Part shown: one piece after another, positions 12,561 to 24,032 of the stretch
How positions within the stretch are numbered: position 1 is the stretch's first letter
Layout of the letters: each line of letters begins with the position of its first letter
Assembly: GCA_007449985.2 (NCBI GenBank)
Contig: VIIQ02000098.1
Coordinates: forward strand, 248,001-312,000
Direction of reading: 5' to 3'
Source of the DNA: Desmodesmus armatus
Lineage: Eukaryota > Chlorophyta > Chlorophyceae > Sphaeropleales > Scenedesmaceae
DNA length: 64,000 nt
Made by a program: the position numbers and the translations under genes
The notes under the pieces: model-generated
What the model was told of the DNA's origin: nothing
What the model saw: the letters and a program-made list of their open reading frames with translations, nothing else
Database searches by the model: none

Positions 12561-12623
12561 CTCGCAGGCATGCTGCTCCTGGCGTCCTCCCCCGCCAAGC
12601 AACCACAGCTCCTACATTGGAGG

Positions 12624-13940
12624 ATGAACGGTCGCACAATGAAGCGCTTGCTCTTCGCCCTGCTGTGCGCTCTGGCCATCGCTGCTGCACAAGGCCGCAC
12701 GCTTCGTCAGGAAGGCAATGACACGGCAGCTTCTCCTGCTCCAGGTGCAGTGGTTGCTCAACCAACACCCCCTGCGCAAAGGTCCTTTTTGCTCCTACCC
12801 GCCTCTGGAAGTGGCACCTTCTTCTGACCCTGAAGTTATCCTTTTGCTGCTGCCCGTTCCCCTGCCCCACCTGCAGATACAGGTTTTTTCACCGAGCCGT
12901 CTTCCCAACCCACCGAGACGGCCTCCTCCCCTGAGCCTGTGGACGCAGCTTCTTCTCCTGCTTCCTCCTCCCCTGCTCCTTCTCAAGGCAGCGGCGGTGG
13001 TTTTGCCCCTTTGACCGCTGCAGCAAACAGCAACAGAACGTTTGCAAAGGCATTTGAGGCTGCCAACATTCCCGCCAACGTGTCATTCATGGTTGGGATC
13101 CTGGACGCCGCATGTGAGTGGCCTGCAGCTGCACATTCCAGGCACACCATGAACCTGCATGTGTGGCATGTGCCTTTACCGATTGAGCATTCCCAATGCA
13201 GCGCGCATGATGCATGCACAGCGATGCATTGGCTGCTGACATGCGTGTATGCCATGCGCAAGTAGGCAGCGCCATTGGCACCAAACCGCTCGAGGTTCAC
13301 TCAGTGGAATTGGTAACGGCAAGGAGCAACTTTTGACTGCGATTGCACACCCCATCTCCCGCCTGCCCCATGCTGCGCTGCAGTCGACAATCAGCTCTAT
13401 GACTTTGGTCCTCCAAGCACCATCCTCGTCCCCACCAATGAGGCATGGAACAAGATCCTGAAAGAGTTGGACATCAATAGCACTGCAGAAATTCAAGAGC
13501 TGGAAGAATACGAGAGATTGGTCCTGCGTGCGGGCAGCCTGGCTATGGTCCTCTACCACCAGATCCCCGATGTTATCGTGGCATCCACCAACGCAACCGA
13601 TGGACTCGGCCTGCCTACCAGCCTTCCAGATGGCGGCAACATCACTATCCGGATTGACCCCACCACAGGCAACATCACCTTTGTTGGGAACCTCACCGAA
13701 GTGGATGCTGCCAACAACACTGCCACCGTGCTTTTCCCTGACATCAAAGTCAACGGCACCGGCGTCCTCATGCATGTTGTTGACACTGTGCTGGAGCCGC
13801 CCGAAAATGCAACTGTAACAGCCGGTAAAGAATTGGTTGAGCTGATTTTAGAGGCAGGTGGAGAAGACACTGAAGTGGCTGACAGTACCCCTGCAAGTCC
13901 TGCCCCAGCGGCAGGTGATGCAAACACAACCTCAGCATAA
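12624..13940 (+). CDS. Secreted FAS1 (fasciclin) domain protein
   Basis: Three exons, 12624-12744, 12877-13113 and 13384-13940 (TAA), join in phase to 304 aa. A second ATG in frame at 12639 would give a shorter leader. The N terminus is a signal peptide (MKRLLFALLCALAIAAAQG), followed by a Pro/Ser/Thr/Glu-rich linker like that of arabinogalactan or wall proteins. The single FAS1 domain shows FAKAFEAANIPANVSFMVGI, STILVPTNEAWNKIL (H1-like box) and VLMHVVDTVLEPP (H2-like box, residues about 235-250). Many N-glycosylation sequons (NVS, NST, NAT, NIT, NLT, NNT, NGT) dot the domain. The acidic C terminus lacks a GPI or membrane anchor. FAS1 proteins work in cell adhesion and wall organisation; a role in the wall or extracellular matrix is inferred. 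Confidence 0.92.
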
Positions 13941-14528
13941 CACACCCATGCCACAGGAAGGCTCTGCCTAGACAGATCAATGTTCAAATGGGACTGCTCA
14001 GTTTGACAGTGGTGCGTTAGGCTAGTCTGTGACAGGGCCTAGGCAGCATGACCCCAGTCGTACCTGTGGGCGCCAGCTGATGCTCAGCACCGTACTGCGG
14101 TGGGCTAGTAGCCTGGAGATACCTTGATGTGTGCTGTCACAGGCAGGCAGTAGCATGCGCAGCGCACAGCTAGTGTTCAGCGCAAATTTGCTTTAAAGAA
14201 GCGCAGCGTTTGATTGCTTGATTTGCGCAAATGGCAACATGTGCTGATTGCAACCAACCTTTGCATTGTGTGTGTGGCATATGGTCTGTCACAGGTTCCT
14301 CCTGTTGTAGTTGCTCTACAGTTACCGGTGGGTAGTATGTGTGTTGTTGCTGCTAGGTCTGTGTTTGCAAGAGCTGTCAGAAGCTGTCACTTTGTTTGTT
14401 ACAGTGTTGCAGGTCTCTTAGAGGGACCAACAGCATTGTGCGGCAGTTTATGTTGGATGATCTCTCCGACTCGGTCCCGGGGACCCTGGTGAGCTCAAAT
14501 GCACTGTACATGCAGACCAGCTGGCGTC
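13941..14528. other. Intergenic region after the FAS1 gene
   Basis: This is the 3' UTR and flank of the FAS1 gene up to the minisatellite. I see no gene or structured element in it. Confidence 0.4.
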
Positions 14529-14943
14529 GGGCCTCAGAGGGTCACAGCCTGGGGCCCTGAACCCTCTGAGGGGCCTCAGAGGGTCACAGCCTGGGGCCCT
14601 GAACCCTCTGAGGGGCCTCAGAGGGTCACAGCCTGGGGCCCTGAACCCTCTGAGGGGCCTCAGAGGGTCACAGCCTGGGGCCCTGAACCCTCTGAGGGGC
14701 CTCAGAGGGTCACAGCCTGGGGCCCTGAACCCTCTGAGGGGCCTCAGAGGGTCACAGCCTGGGGCCCTGAACCCTCTGAGGGGCCTCAGAGGGTCACAGC
14801 CTGGGGCCCTGAACCCTCTGAGGGGCCTCAGAGGGTCACAGCCTGGGGCCCTGAACCCTCTGAGGGGCCTCAGAGGGTCACAGCCTGGGGCCCTGAACCC
14901 TCTGAGGGCCCCTCAGAGGGTCACAGCCTGGGGCCCTGAACCC
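14529..14943. repeat. 42-bp minisatellite of about ten units with internal inverted repeats
   Basis: The unit GCCTCAGAGGGTCACAGCCT... is repeated head to tail about ten times with almost no divergence; only the last units vary. The period is 42 bp, so one frame stays open as a 14-residue repeat (GPQRVTAWGPEPSE), but there is no codon bias or gene context to call it a protein. Each unit holds an 11-bp inverted repeat, CCTCAGAGGGT / ACCCTCTGAGG, around an 18-nt loop. Neighbouring units can also pair across the junction. Confidence 0.9.
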
Positions 14944-16391
14944 TGCATGTACATGTGCTTGCCGATGACTGCCAATGATCAGTCATGCATGAATCAGGGA
15001 CTCACGATTGGTGCACAGCACGCTGCAGGCCAGCCTGCGGCGCCGCCGGGCACATGTGTCAAGTGAGCGGTATCAATGTGAGCTCAGCCGGGCTGCAACG
15101 CAGGCTTTCAGGTGTGCCAGACAAGCTATTGCACTGTACCTGACATCTGCTCCCTTGGTCACCATTTGTTATGCATGCGCTGTCAGCTGCATGCAGTGCC
15201 AGGCGTTGATGTGGCACACTGTTGCATTTGAGCCACTTGAGTGGCTGCAAGCTTGCAGCCTGTGGTGACAGTGCGTACTGCTTCGGAAGCCCTGGCTGGA
15301 ACGTGCACAGTGTATACTGTTTGGCAATCTGTTGCATATGCTGATCAGGAGTGAAGCTGGCCATCAGCCAGTCTCAGCAGCAAGCAGCCCTCAGGCACAG
15401 AGCTAAGCTTACCAATTAGTGTTGGCCGGGTCACATCCTCTCTGACAGCTCATGAATTCATAGTAACAGTTTCCAGTGGCCATCCAAACATGTAAAATCC
15501 ACAACATGTGAAGGTAGGGCCTAGCCTTGCCAATTTGCAGGATGGAGTGGTTTCAGGGTGTCATGCAACACCATCAAATTCAACCCAACATCATTGTGTG
15601 ACACCTGTTTACGCGTAAATGCGTACGCCCTGGTGTGTATGATGGACTTGTGCATCTACTGGCCCAGTCACTGCACAGCACAGGCAGTACCAATATGCAA
15701 ATGCCGGACACAGCAGTGGTCTAGTGGCTGTACCAAAAGCAAGGGCGACATGCTGGCACAGACCGGAGGCCGTATCAAAGGCGTCCGACACCATACACAA
15801 AAAGTTCACCACAAACCTGTTGCCAACAACCGGCGGTGCAGCGTCATACTGCCTGGCTGTTCACTCCTTGCCTTGTGGTATCAACTCAACTTGACATGAT
15901 TGAATTTGACAATTGCGTTGCAATCACTATGGGTTGGATCTCTAAAGCATGGCAAACAGCAGTATTGGCTACTGGCCCAAGTGAAACAACCAAACACACC
16001 AGAGTGCGCGCAAAGCAACCCTTTTTCAGCTGCCAGCCAAAGTCCTGCTGGCTTGACTATCTGTTGAATCCACACCAAGCACCACTACGGAATCGCGTCA
16101 AGGTATCATTCACACCCGTCAAATGCCACCAACACACCATGCCATGGAAACCATCCAATCACCATGTACACAATTAACGCATGTACATCGTATTTGGCAC
16201 AACTGCTAGGCCATTTCCTGCATCCGTCCTGTAACAAGCTCCACCATCATGCGCACTTGCAGCTTTGGCTGCGCAGCATGCTGAACAGGGAACATGGTGC
16301 ACTCAGCTGCTTCAAGGTGCAACACGATGCAGGCAGGGGGACAGCAGTACGATCCGCGCAAGGCAAGGCATGGCGGGTGTTTATGGCTCAA
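14944..16391. other. Non-coding flank with partial copies of array sequence
   Basis: From about 15500 this stretch resembles the ends of the units of the array to the right. The sequence around 15790-15900 (ACCACAAACCTG... CTGCCTGGCTGT) has relatives at about 18410-18500 and 22210-22350. The piece 15503-15588 recurs inverted at 20927-21014. I see no intact gene. Confidence 0.6.
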
Positions 16392-17065
16392 TCAAGGCTG
16401 CTTCGTTGCTGCTGGCTTGGTGCAGCAGGCCCAGTTGGCACCGCCTGCATCACAAGGCAGGGCAGGTTTCGGACACAAGGGCCAGCAAAACGTATACCTC
16501 ACAACCTCAGGCCTGTAAATCTTGTTCAAGTCCCTCAGTGTGACGCACTCGGTGGAATCGCAACAAGCCTGCTGCTGGCCTTTGGGGCACCTCTGCTTGC
16601 GCTGAGTCTGCAAGACGGTGCATTGGTGAGGGCCAGCTTGAGTGATGGGTCCTTGACAGCGGCAAAGATGCCCTCTCTGGAGCCAGTACTTGGTGAGGGT
16701 GGGGCAGGGCTGGCCCGTACACCCACAGGGCTGGTTGCTTTCAAGTTGCGCAGGGAGCGTCCGTCAGAGGGCTTATGGAGCTGGGAGGCTTCTGCTGCCA
16801 AGCAGACGGCCACCAGCATCAGTAGGACGCAGACCTGGGGTCAAGGGTTGGCAGTAGCAGGAGCATCATGAGCAGGCAGTGTCTGTGACTCAATGTCAAG
16901 GTGAATAATCCACAGCAGCAGCCCAGACCAACATCATGCAGCAGCAAGACCGCACCCTATCAGCCACCCACACACGCTACAAACTGCAAGTAAGCCATAT
17001 GCAATGATTGCAAGCACGTTTGTGACGTCGGCACAGCAAGTGGAGCTGGGGCGTGCGGCTGTCAT
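16392..17065 (-). pseudogene. Pseudogene copy 1 of the eight-Cys secreted protein family
   Basis: Compared with the two intact copies, the first exon ATGACAGCC (17065 leftwards) has lost eight nucleotides (AAGGTGAG), which removes the fourth codon and the splice donor. The exon-2 remnant starts at the conserved acceptor (16834) and still reads MLVAVCLAAEASQ and DPSLKLAL. A 5-nt net insertion near 16610 then shifts the frame before the cysteine region. Downstream in the new frame RCPKGQQQACC, ECVTLRDLN and a terminal ACC pair remain, ending at TGA 16392. The promoter elements are still present. Two independent lesions make this a pseudogene. Confidence 0.8.
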
Positions 17066-17155
17066 GTGATGTCGCTTGATTGATCTGTTGGATGTGGGGA
17101 TGTATGCTGGAGGCTGCAGAATTTCTGGCTTTACGCCTCTTGCTATGGGCGTGAA

Positions 17156-17201
17156 TATTTATACCCGGTGCGACCCTCCGCTGCCCTACGGTCTCGAGAC
17201 C
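17156..17201 (-). promoter_or_regulatory. Promoter of Cys-rich copy 1: TATA box plus GGTCTCGAGACC palindrome
   Basis: TATAAATA (minus strand, 17156-17163) is preceded 26 nt upstream by the perfect 12-bp palindrome GGTCTCGAGACC (17190-17201). The same pair with near-identical sequence stands before intact copy 3, which suggests a shared control element. Here it survives in front of a dead gene. Confidence 0.65.
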
Positions 17202-18857
17202 TTGTAAGCGTAATTGCGATGCCGACCGCCGAGCGCTCTGCCCAGCACAACAGTCGCTGAGTAGACCGAAGCATCCAACATGTTCAGCGCAACCTGGGCA
17301 TTTTACACTTTTATCTTCGCGCGCGATGGTCGCATCGGACGAATGCAGCCTCCGCATGTGCTTTTCCTGCTGAAGCATGCTTCAGCTACTTCAACCTCGT
17401 TTGTCGTGGGCTGCTGGCTGCTGCTGCAGCAGCAACATGTGCTGGAGCACAGGTCGGCAGCAGGCTGTGGCCCACCTACACTGTCCTATGTGGCTGCTGT
17501 ATGCATTGCAAGCCTTGTGCCAATGGTCCACTGGATGATGCACCAAAGCTTATGGTGGAACTGAAATGACACAATTTCCAGTCGTGTGCACTACATTGTT
17601 GAACAGGTGTTGTGTGCACTTGTACCATTGAGACTGTGTTGTGGGGCCCCCTCAACCACCAGCCTGTAACAGCTTGAGGCTGACGGCATGCAGTAGTGTG
17701 GGTCAGGGGGTTATTAGGGAAGTGCAGGCACCAGTTTGTGCCATCAATACCTCACAGCCACTGGCTTCAGTGTGGAAAGAAGCATGGTGGCTGAAGGTGC
17801 TGGGTGGTCAGTCTGATCAATGGGAGTATCAACAGCACCAGCTATGCCATGCCAGTGGCCCCTGTTGCTGTTGTTAGTGCTCTGGAAAGCAGCACAGTGC
17901 AGCACCCTGCCGGCGCACCACTTGAAAACCCACAGCACTATCTGCCACTCTGCAATGGCGAAGAGCTGGTGTTTGTCTGCATGGTCTCCTACGTAGTACC
18001 GGAGTGCTATCTGCAGCTCCCGCCGGGACGCCTGACGGTCAGGTGTGCCGTTGCATAGACTCAGGCGGTGCAGGCGCATACACTTGTGACTCATAGGTTA
18101 CCAGGGTGCTGCTGCTCAGCAGCTGCTCACCTGAGGGGCATGTATTAGGGTGCTAAAAAATCTCAACTCATTGACGTGCACTCAGTCACGGTGACGGTCC
18201 CTGTGCCCATTGTCTGAAACGTCTGCTGTTTTGGCACTCATGCTTGGTTGCTGGAGTGTACATGAGGGCTCAACTGTTGTTGTTACAACTCAAACTCAAC
18301 TTCATGCAAACACGTAGGCCTGCCCATGACAGCAGGTGACTGCTTTTATCAAAAGTGGGGTCAAGGTGTCACCCAACACCATCTACCTTGACCTCAAATG
18401 CATATGTGCCATACACACACAACCCACCACAAAATTTGTTTGTTTGGAACTGTTGGTACTACAGCGCTTACTGCCTGGCTGTGAACTTCTCTCCCTTGTA
18501 AAAACTTGATGATGTTAGCCATCTACAACTGTGCTGCTAGCGTAGCACTATGGAACTGGGCCTCCACATGCATTGCCTATTCCGCAAATATCTGCCGCGG
18601 GTGAAGTGCACCAACAACTACACAACTGTGCCACACAATGGTGTTTGCGAATTCAATCACTTTTGTACTTTTCTTTTGCCAGCAAAAGCACGGCTGCACC
18701 AACAATCACCTCCCCATCAAGCACCATGCATACATCTTATGAAATGCATCAAGCACCATGCATACATCTTATGAAACGCATCAAAAATATCATTCACACC
18801 GTTAATTGTCTTCAACACACCATGCCGTGGGAATTTCCAAGCACTCTGTACTCTATT
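17202..18857. other. Inter-gene part of array unit 1, no intact gene
   Basis: This is the upstream flank of the copy-1 pseudogene and matches parts of 21015-22448 in unit 2. Short open frames such as NGEELVFVCMVSYVVPECY (about 17950-18010) have a weak relative near 21710 but contain stops and frame shifts in both, so I do not call a gene. Confidence 0.5.
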
Positions 18858-19845
18858 GCATCGACCTCTTTAGAGGAAGATGCTGATGAGCCGGTCAGAA
18901 CACCCCCCCCCCCCTGCAGGGGGGGTGGGGGAGGTCAATACGGAAGGAACAAGTCGCCGGTTGCTGACCAGGCCCGGTCCAAGCTTATGTTGAATCATCA
19001 AAGAAGACAAAATCACATCGCTATCACAGCAGCGCGGCGTTGATCGAGCAGACGAAGTTGAAGCTGGTCGCTGGGGAGTGCGATTGAGCATCCCTACTGA
19101 CAAAGGTCTTTAAATTGGCTGTTGTTCATGCTGAAGGTGTTAGTTCGGCGAGATCGCAGCTGGTTGCTAGTATTTTCCAGGTAGTACACCGAAGTTTTTC
19201 TCTGCGACGTTAGTCCTGGTTGTCAGTCCAAAGTACGTGATTTCAGTAAAGGTATCTTCGTTGACTATGACTGAAGTGAAAGGCAAGCATGTCAATGGTG
19301 CAGTACTGTGTGCAACGAAGTGCAGCAGCAGCAGCAGGATAAATGCCAGACGTATAGTCACGTAGCACGTAGTAGACGCTTGAAAGATTTCAAGGGTCCA
19401 TCTGAAGACTGTCACTCGGCTGGTCACCACCACGTGACTCATCCCGGGTCGCAGCTGCCCACCGCTTCTTATCGTAAAAATTAATTTACGTTACTCCATG
19501 CGATCATCTGCACGGGATCTATCATGATCTGCACAAGGCCCTGTGACGATTGCGACCAAGGCAGGCCATTCCCCTCCTAGGAGGGCGGAACCCAGCGGCT
19601 GGATACAGAGCCAAACACAGCTTGTACACCATTACACATTGCACAGCATGCCCCACGTCCTTCAGCTGGTCTGCAGAACACAGTGCCCATGCAGCAGCAA
19701 GCAGTGCATCCGTGCTGCTGCTCTGAGCCATTTGTCTGTGCAAAATTGCTGCGACACTGGAAACTGGTTGAGGGGCATACAACGCTTGCCATGACGGCCG
19801 CTGAGATTTTTGCACAGAGCACACGCAGATCCCTCAGCTGGCAAG

Positions 19846-19886
<41 letters not shown>

Positions 19887-19899
19887 CAGAGGTCGATGC
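18858..19899. mobile_element. Inverted-repeat element A (1,042 bp), non-autonomous
   Basis: The ends are a perfect 12-bp inverted repeat, GCATCGACCTCT at 18858-18869 and AGAGGTCGATGC at 19888-19899. Next to the left end is a C-tract/G-tract palindrome (18900-18930). Next to the right end is a run of about 37 C (19847-19885). No transposase-like reading frame is present. Element B has the same length and ends and related internal sequence, and it sits at the matching place in the next array unit, so A and B probably derive from one insertion copied with the unit. Confidence 0.75.
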
Positions 19900-20167
19900 C
19901 GCACTGACGCCAGCTGGGCGTTAGACGTTCTATTAATGCTTGTACGTCAGTATGCAACACGTCTACCAGCCCGTGACATGCGGCAGCCACATTCTGCCTG
20001 AAACAAGCCCCACCATTATGCCACCATTATGCCACCATGCTCTGGCTGCACGTCATGCCAAACAGAGTACATGGGACACTCAGCTTCTGCCTGGTGCAAC
20101 GCGATGCAGATGCCGGGCAGCAGTACAATCTTCGCAAGGCAAGGCAAGGTGCGTGTGTGCGCTCCAA

Positions 20168-20777
20168 TCAGGGGCTCTTCTTGCAGCACGCATAGTAGGT
20201 GGGGGCTGTCTCACACATGGCCTTGATAGCAACATCCTTGTATGCAATGCTCAATTGCTTCAGTGTGACGCAGTTGATGGCACCACAGCAGGCCTGATCC
20301 TGACCCCTGGGGCACCTCTTCTTGCCCTCAGTCTTTGTGCACTGGGTGGCAGGCAGCTTGAGCGCAGGGTCTGTGACAGCAGTGTTGAAGCTGGCCGCTG
20401 GGGAGCCAGTACTTGCGGGGCCTTTAGGAGAAGGGGATGGGCTGGCCAACAGATGGCGGAGGGAGAGTCCATCAGAGGGCTGAGGGAGCTGGGAGGCCTC
20501 TGCTGCCAAGCAGACGGCCACCAGCATCAGCAGCACGAAGACCTGGGGTCAAGGGTTGGCAGTAGCAGGAGCAGCAGGGGCAGGCAGGGTCTGTGAGTGC
20601 AATCCCAAGGGTGAATCAACCATCGCAGCAGCCCCGACCAACATTTTGCAGCAGGATCGCACTGGCGCTCCTATCGGCCGCCCCAACATGGTGCGCAACC
20701 GCAAGTAAGAATTGCGAGCACGGTCAGGACGTCGGCACTGCGAGCGGAGCTGGGACGTGCCTCACCTTGGCTGTCAT
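20168..20777 (-). CDS. Small secreted eight-cysteine protein, copy 2
   Basis: Two exons: 20766-20777 encodes only MTAK before the donor GTGAGG, and 20168-20542 follows a CCCCAG acceptor. Together they give 128 aa. The join creates a good signal peptide, MTAKVFVLLMLVAVCLAAEA, which is what fixes the start. A Ser/Pro-rich spacer follows, then a compact Cys domain with eight cysteines: C (TQC), C (KRCPRGQ), CC, C (INC), C (AMC), CC, ending KKSP. I do not recognise the family; function is unknown. Size, secretion and Cys spacing fit a small extracellular disulphide protein. A TATA box (20863-20870) lies about 90 nt upstream. An inverted segment abuts the promoter, and the palindrome seen in copies 1 and 3 is degraded here. 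Confidence 0.75.
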
Positions 20778-20862
20778 GTCGATTGATTAAACTGTCGGAT
20801 GTTGGGATGTATGCTGGAGGCTGCAGAATTTCTGGCTTTACGCCTCTTGCTCTGCGCGTGAA

Positions 20863-20870
20863 TATTTATA
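20863..20870 (-). promoter_or_regulatory. TATA box of Cys-rich copy 2
   Basis: TATAAATA on the minus strand lies in a block (AATATTTATACCCGG on plus) shared with copies 1 and 3. Upstream, the palindrome of the other copies is reduced to GTCTCGCGACC, and homology breaks off near 20915. Confidence 0.6.
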
Positions 20871-20926
20871 CCCGGTTTGACCCTCCGCTGACCCCCAGTC
20901 TCGCGACCAAGGACCAAGGTTGCAAG

Positions 20927-21014
20927 GAATTTGATGGTGTTGCATGACACCCTGAAACCACTCCATCCTGCACCGTCCTGCAAATTGGCAAGGCTAGGCC
21001 CTACCTTCACATGT
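20927..21014 (-). repeat. Inverted copy of the 15503-15588 segment
   Basis: The reverse complement of 15503-15588 matches nearly base for base, e.g. ATTTGCAGGATGGAGTGGTT against AACCACTCCATCCTGCA, apart from a short local insertion that duplicates CATCCTGCA-like sequence. A third, more diverged copy at about 22085-22140 is in the orientation of the first. The 20927 copy lies directly upstream of the copy-2 promoter. Confidence 0.8.
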
Positions 21015-22448
21015 TTCATTGCATCCCTCGTGCCAGCATTTCCTTCAACATCCCTCGTGCCAAAACAATGGTTAGTGAAATCCAAGCTTATGGTTGAACT
21101 GAGTTGTGCAGGGACAGGGACAGGGTGTTGTCTCACTGCTTGACACTTAGCAAGCTTGGATGCTCAACATCACAAGTGGACCAGCCGGCGTCCTTCACTA
21201 GGGGCTGTCAGCTTTATTGTGCTGACATGAGGCAGTCCCGACCTGGCAGCTGGCCACCTTTGTGTGTGAGTTGCATGTGCATGCACTCCAGCAGCTGGAG
21301 GTGTCCTGCAGGCCCACCTGACACAGTCCTGCGGCGTTAGTGTTCTGTCAGGTAGCATATCACAATGGCTGCAGCCAGCTTTGGTACCGACTGGTCCTGT
21401 GCATAGAGAGTCCGGCCGGTGTACTTGCCCCACTTTCTACAGCTGGCTCTGGCAGGACAACTTTGTCTAGGCCGCAGCAAGCCAACAGCATGTTTTGCAG
21501 AAAGCAGCTCTGCCGCAGTGTGGCACAGACTTTTTTTGGATACATGCAGACTTCAGGCCACAGTGAGCAGCATCTGCTGTATAACAGTCAAGGCCCCTCT
21601 TGCCCCTGTTGTTGCTGCCGTTACTGCTGTAAAAAGCAGCCCAGTACAGCACCCTCCAGCTGCCCGTGAATCACCCATAACCAAAGCACAACTTGCCAGC
21701 GCGGGATGGCAAAGAGCTGGTGTTCATCTGCATGGCCTACCGGACTGCTATCTGCAGCTCTGGTTGGGCTTGAGGTTGCACAGACTCACGCCGACCAGGG
21801 CAGATACACTTGTGACTCTACAATTACCAGAGTGCTACCAAGAGATACTCAGCAGCTGGCCAGTTGAGGGCCATGAGGGTGCTGGATACTTTGCCGGGCA
21901 AACTCCAAGTTGAACTCCGAGTAATAATGAGTCATTGACATGCACTGTGACGGCGCCTGTGCCCATTGTCTGGCACATCTGTTGTTTTGGCACTCATGTT
22001 TGGCTGCTGGAGTGTGTGGGAAAGGCTCAACTGTTGCTGTTACAACTCAAATTCAGCTTCATGTAAACGCATAGGGCCCGCCCTTGCCAATATGTAGGTA
22101 GGTGGTTTCGGTGTGTCACCCAACTCCATCAACCTCAACCTGATATGCATCTGTACTACAGATGGTAGTGACATACACAGTGAGCATGCATTATGGATAG
22201 TATCCAAGTACTCCCTCTGTCGACACACATACACACAAAGCCCACCACAAACTTTGTCCGTTGAGAAGTATTGCAACAAATGGTGATACAGCGTCATACT
22301 CAGCGCTCAGCAGGCTGCCTGGCTGTCAACTTCTTGCCGTCAGGGTTACTGCAGCAACTCCACTTGATGACTGCACTGCAGTTGTAGAGTCTACAACTGT
22401 GCTACTAGCGTAGTATTGTGGCCACTGGACGTCTGAAGGCCTAGTATT
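21015..22448. other. Inter-gene part of array unit 2, no intact gene
   Basis: This stretch is homologous to 17300-18857. It contains weak coding-like traces (about 21640-21910) but no frame that survives comparison with unit 1. Confidence 0.5.
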
Positions 22449-23433
22449 GCATCGACCTCTTTAGAGGAAGATGCTAATTAGGCGGTCTGGACACCCCCCC
22501 CTCCCCCGGGGGAGGGGGGGTGGGCAAATGGGGAGGACAAACCTACCGTTGGCAGACCGGCTGCGTGTAATACGTCTATATTTATCTTGAAATCAACAAA
22601 AACATTCCGCTTTGACAGCAACTGTGCGTTCAGCGCACAGTCGACATTAAAGCCCACACCTGGGAGCATCAATCGGGCAAAGCTATCGACAAAACTATTG
22701 AGTTGTCCTGTTATCAATGCCGAAGGTGTCCGTTTGGCCTCATCGTGGCTGGTTGCTTGTCGCTGGGAGGCAGTACGACTGAGGTGTTCTTGGCTCGCTT
22801 GCCGTGTTCAGCCAACCCGTAACGCGTTTTATGACGACAACTGTGTGAATGCATCATCACAATAACCATTGAACACACGCTGCGAGGGCAATACAGTTCT
22901 GAGCAGAAGGCCGCAGTACCAAGATAGTCGGCACAAATAAACAACTTGATCTTTGCTACGACGTTTGGAAGAGGTGAGGGCTCCTTGTGCGATGCCACCG
23001 TCACCAGCGGTGACTCATCACTCGTGACCCATCCTGGGTCGCAGCGGCCCACCAGTTGTCCAACAAAATATTGACGCATGTGATTCTGACTCAATAAGCT
23101 CATGCTGCGAGGGCACTGCGATGCTCTGCACGATCAAGCACGTGAAGATCAAGCCAGACCTGAGGAACAATTGAGGGGATCCAGCAGCTGGATTCGAAGC
23201 GTACCATAACAACAGCATTTACTGTCAGTAGGAAATGCACAGCACGCCCAGCGATCCGTCAGCCGGTCTGCAGACCACCAGTGCCCCTTGCAGTATGAAG
23301 CAGTAGTCACTGCTGCACTGAGCAGCCTGTCTGTGCAAAAATGCTGCGACGCTAGAAAATGGTTCTTAGGCATCTAAGGTCTGTCATGGTGGGCACTGCG
23401 CTTTTTTGCACACCCCAATCCGCAGCTGGCAAG

Positions 23434-23475
<42 letters not shown>

Positions 23476-23490
23476 AGCAGAGGTCGATGC
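22449..23490. mobile_element. Inverted-repeat element B (1,042 bp), non-autonomous
   Basis: The ends are GCATCGACCTCT (22449-22460) and AGAGGTCGATGC (23479-23490). The left end is followed by TTAGAGGAAGATGC and then a C/G palindrome at 22493-22520, as in element A. The right end again carries a long C run (23434-23475). Both its length and its flanks match element A. There is no coding capacity. Confidence 0.75.
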
Positions 23491-24032
23491 CGCACTGACG
23501 CCAGCCGGCTGTTAGACGTTCTATGCAATATCTGCCGCTGGTGAAGTGGACAACAACAACACAAGTGTGCCACAAATGGTGCAAACCCTACCATACTCTA
23601 TTTGCCAGCAAAAGCACTTGGCTGGCTGCACAACTGGTGCTTGTGATGAGCAGCTCTTCATCAATTACCATGCATCTATCCTAGTTGCATCAACACATCA
23701 TTCACACATACACGCGTCTTCAACACAGCATGCCATATCATATGCATGCGGCATGCAACCAACCAAGCAACATGTACACTATCAATAGTGCTTATATCAG
23801 ATGCCAATGCCTGTACATCACAATGCGAACAAGTACCAGGCCGTCTGCCACATTCCTCTTGAAACAAGTCCTACCAAGATGCATGCTTGCAGCTCTGGCT
23901 GCACAACATCATGGCATGATGCCAAACATAGTACATGAAACACTCGGCTCATGCCGAGTCCGACGCCATGCAGACGGCTGGGCAGCAGGACAAGTTTTGC
24001 AAGGCAAGGCTCAGTGGGTGTGTGCGGTCCAA

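Noticed and set aside
14499..14939. Open frame with a 14-residue repeat (GPQRVTAWGPEPSE)
   Set aside because: It is a by-product of a 42-bp minisatellite period; no signal peptide, splice context or other coding sequence supports it.
17880..18060. Possible Ig-like or other domain remnant (EELVFVCMV; GRYTCDSTITRV near 21795)
   Set aside because: The two array copies do not share a frame and both hold stops, so coding cannot be supported.
19847..19885. Poly-Pro or poly-Gly frames over the long C runs (also 23434-23475 and 26766-26792)
   Set aside because: They are translations of homopolymer C tracts inside inverted-repeat elements.
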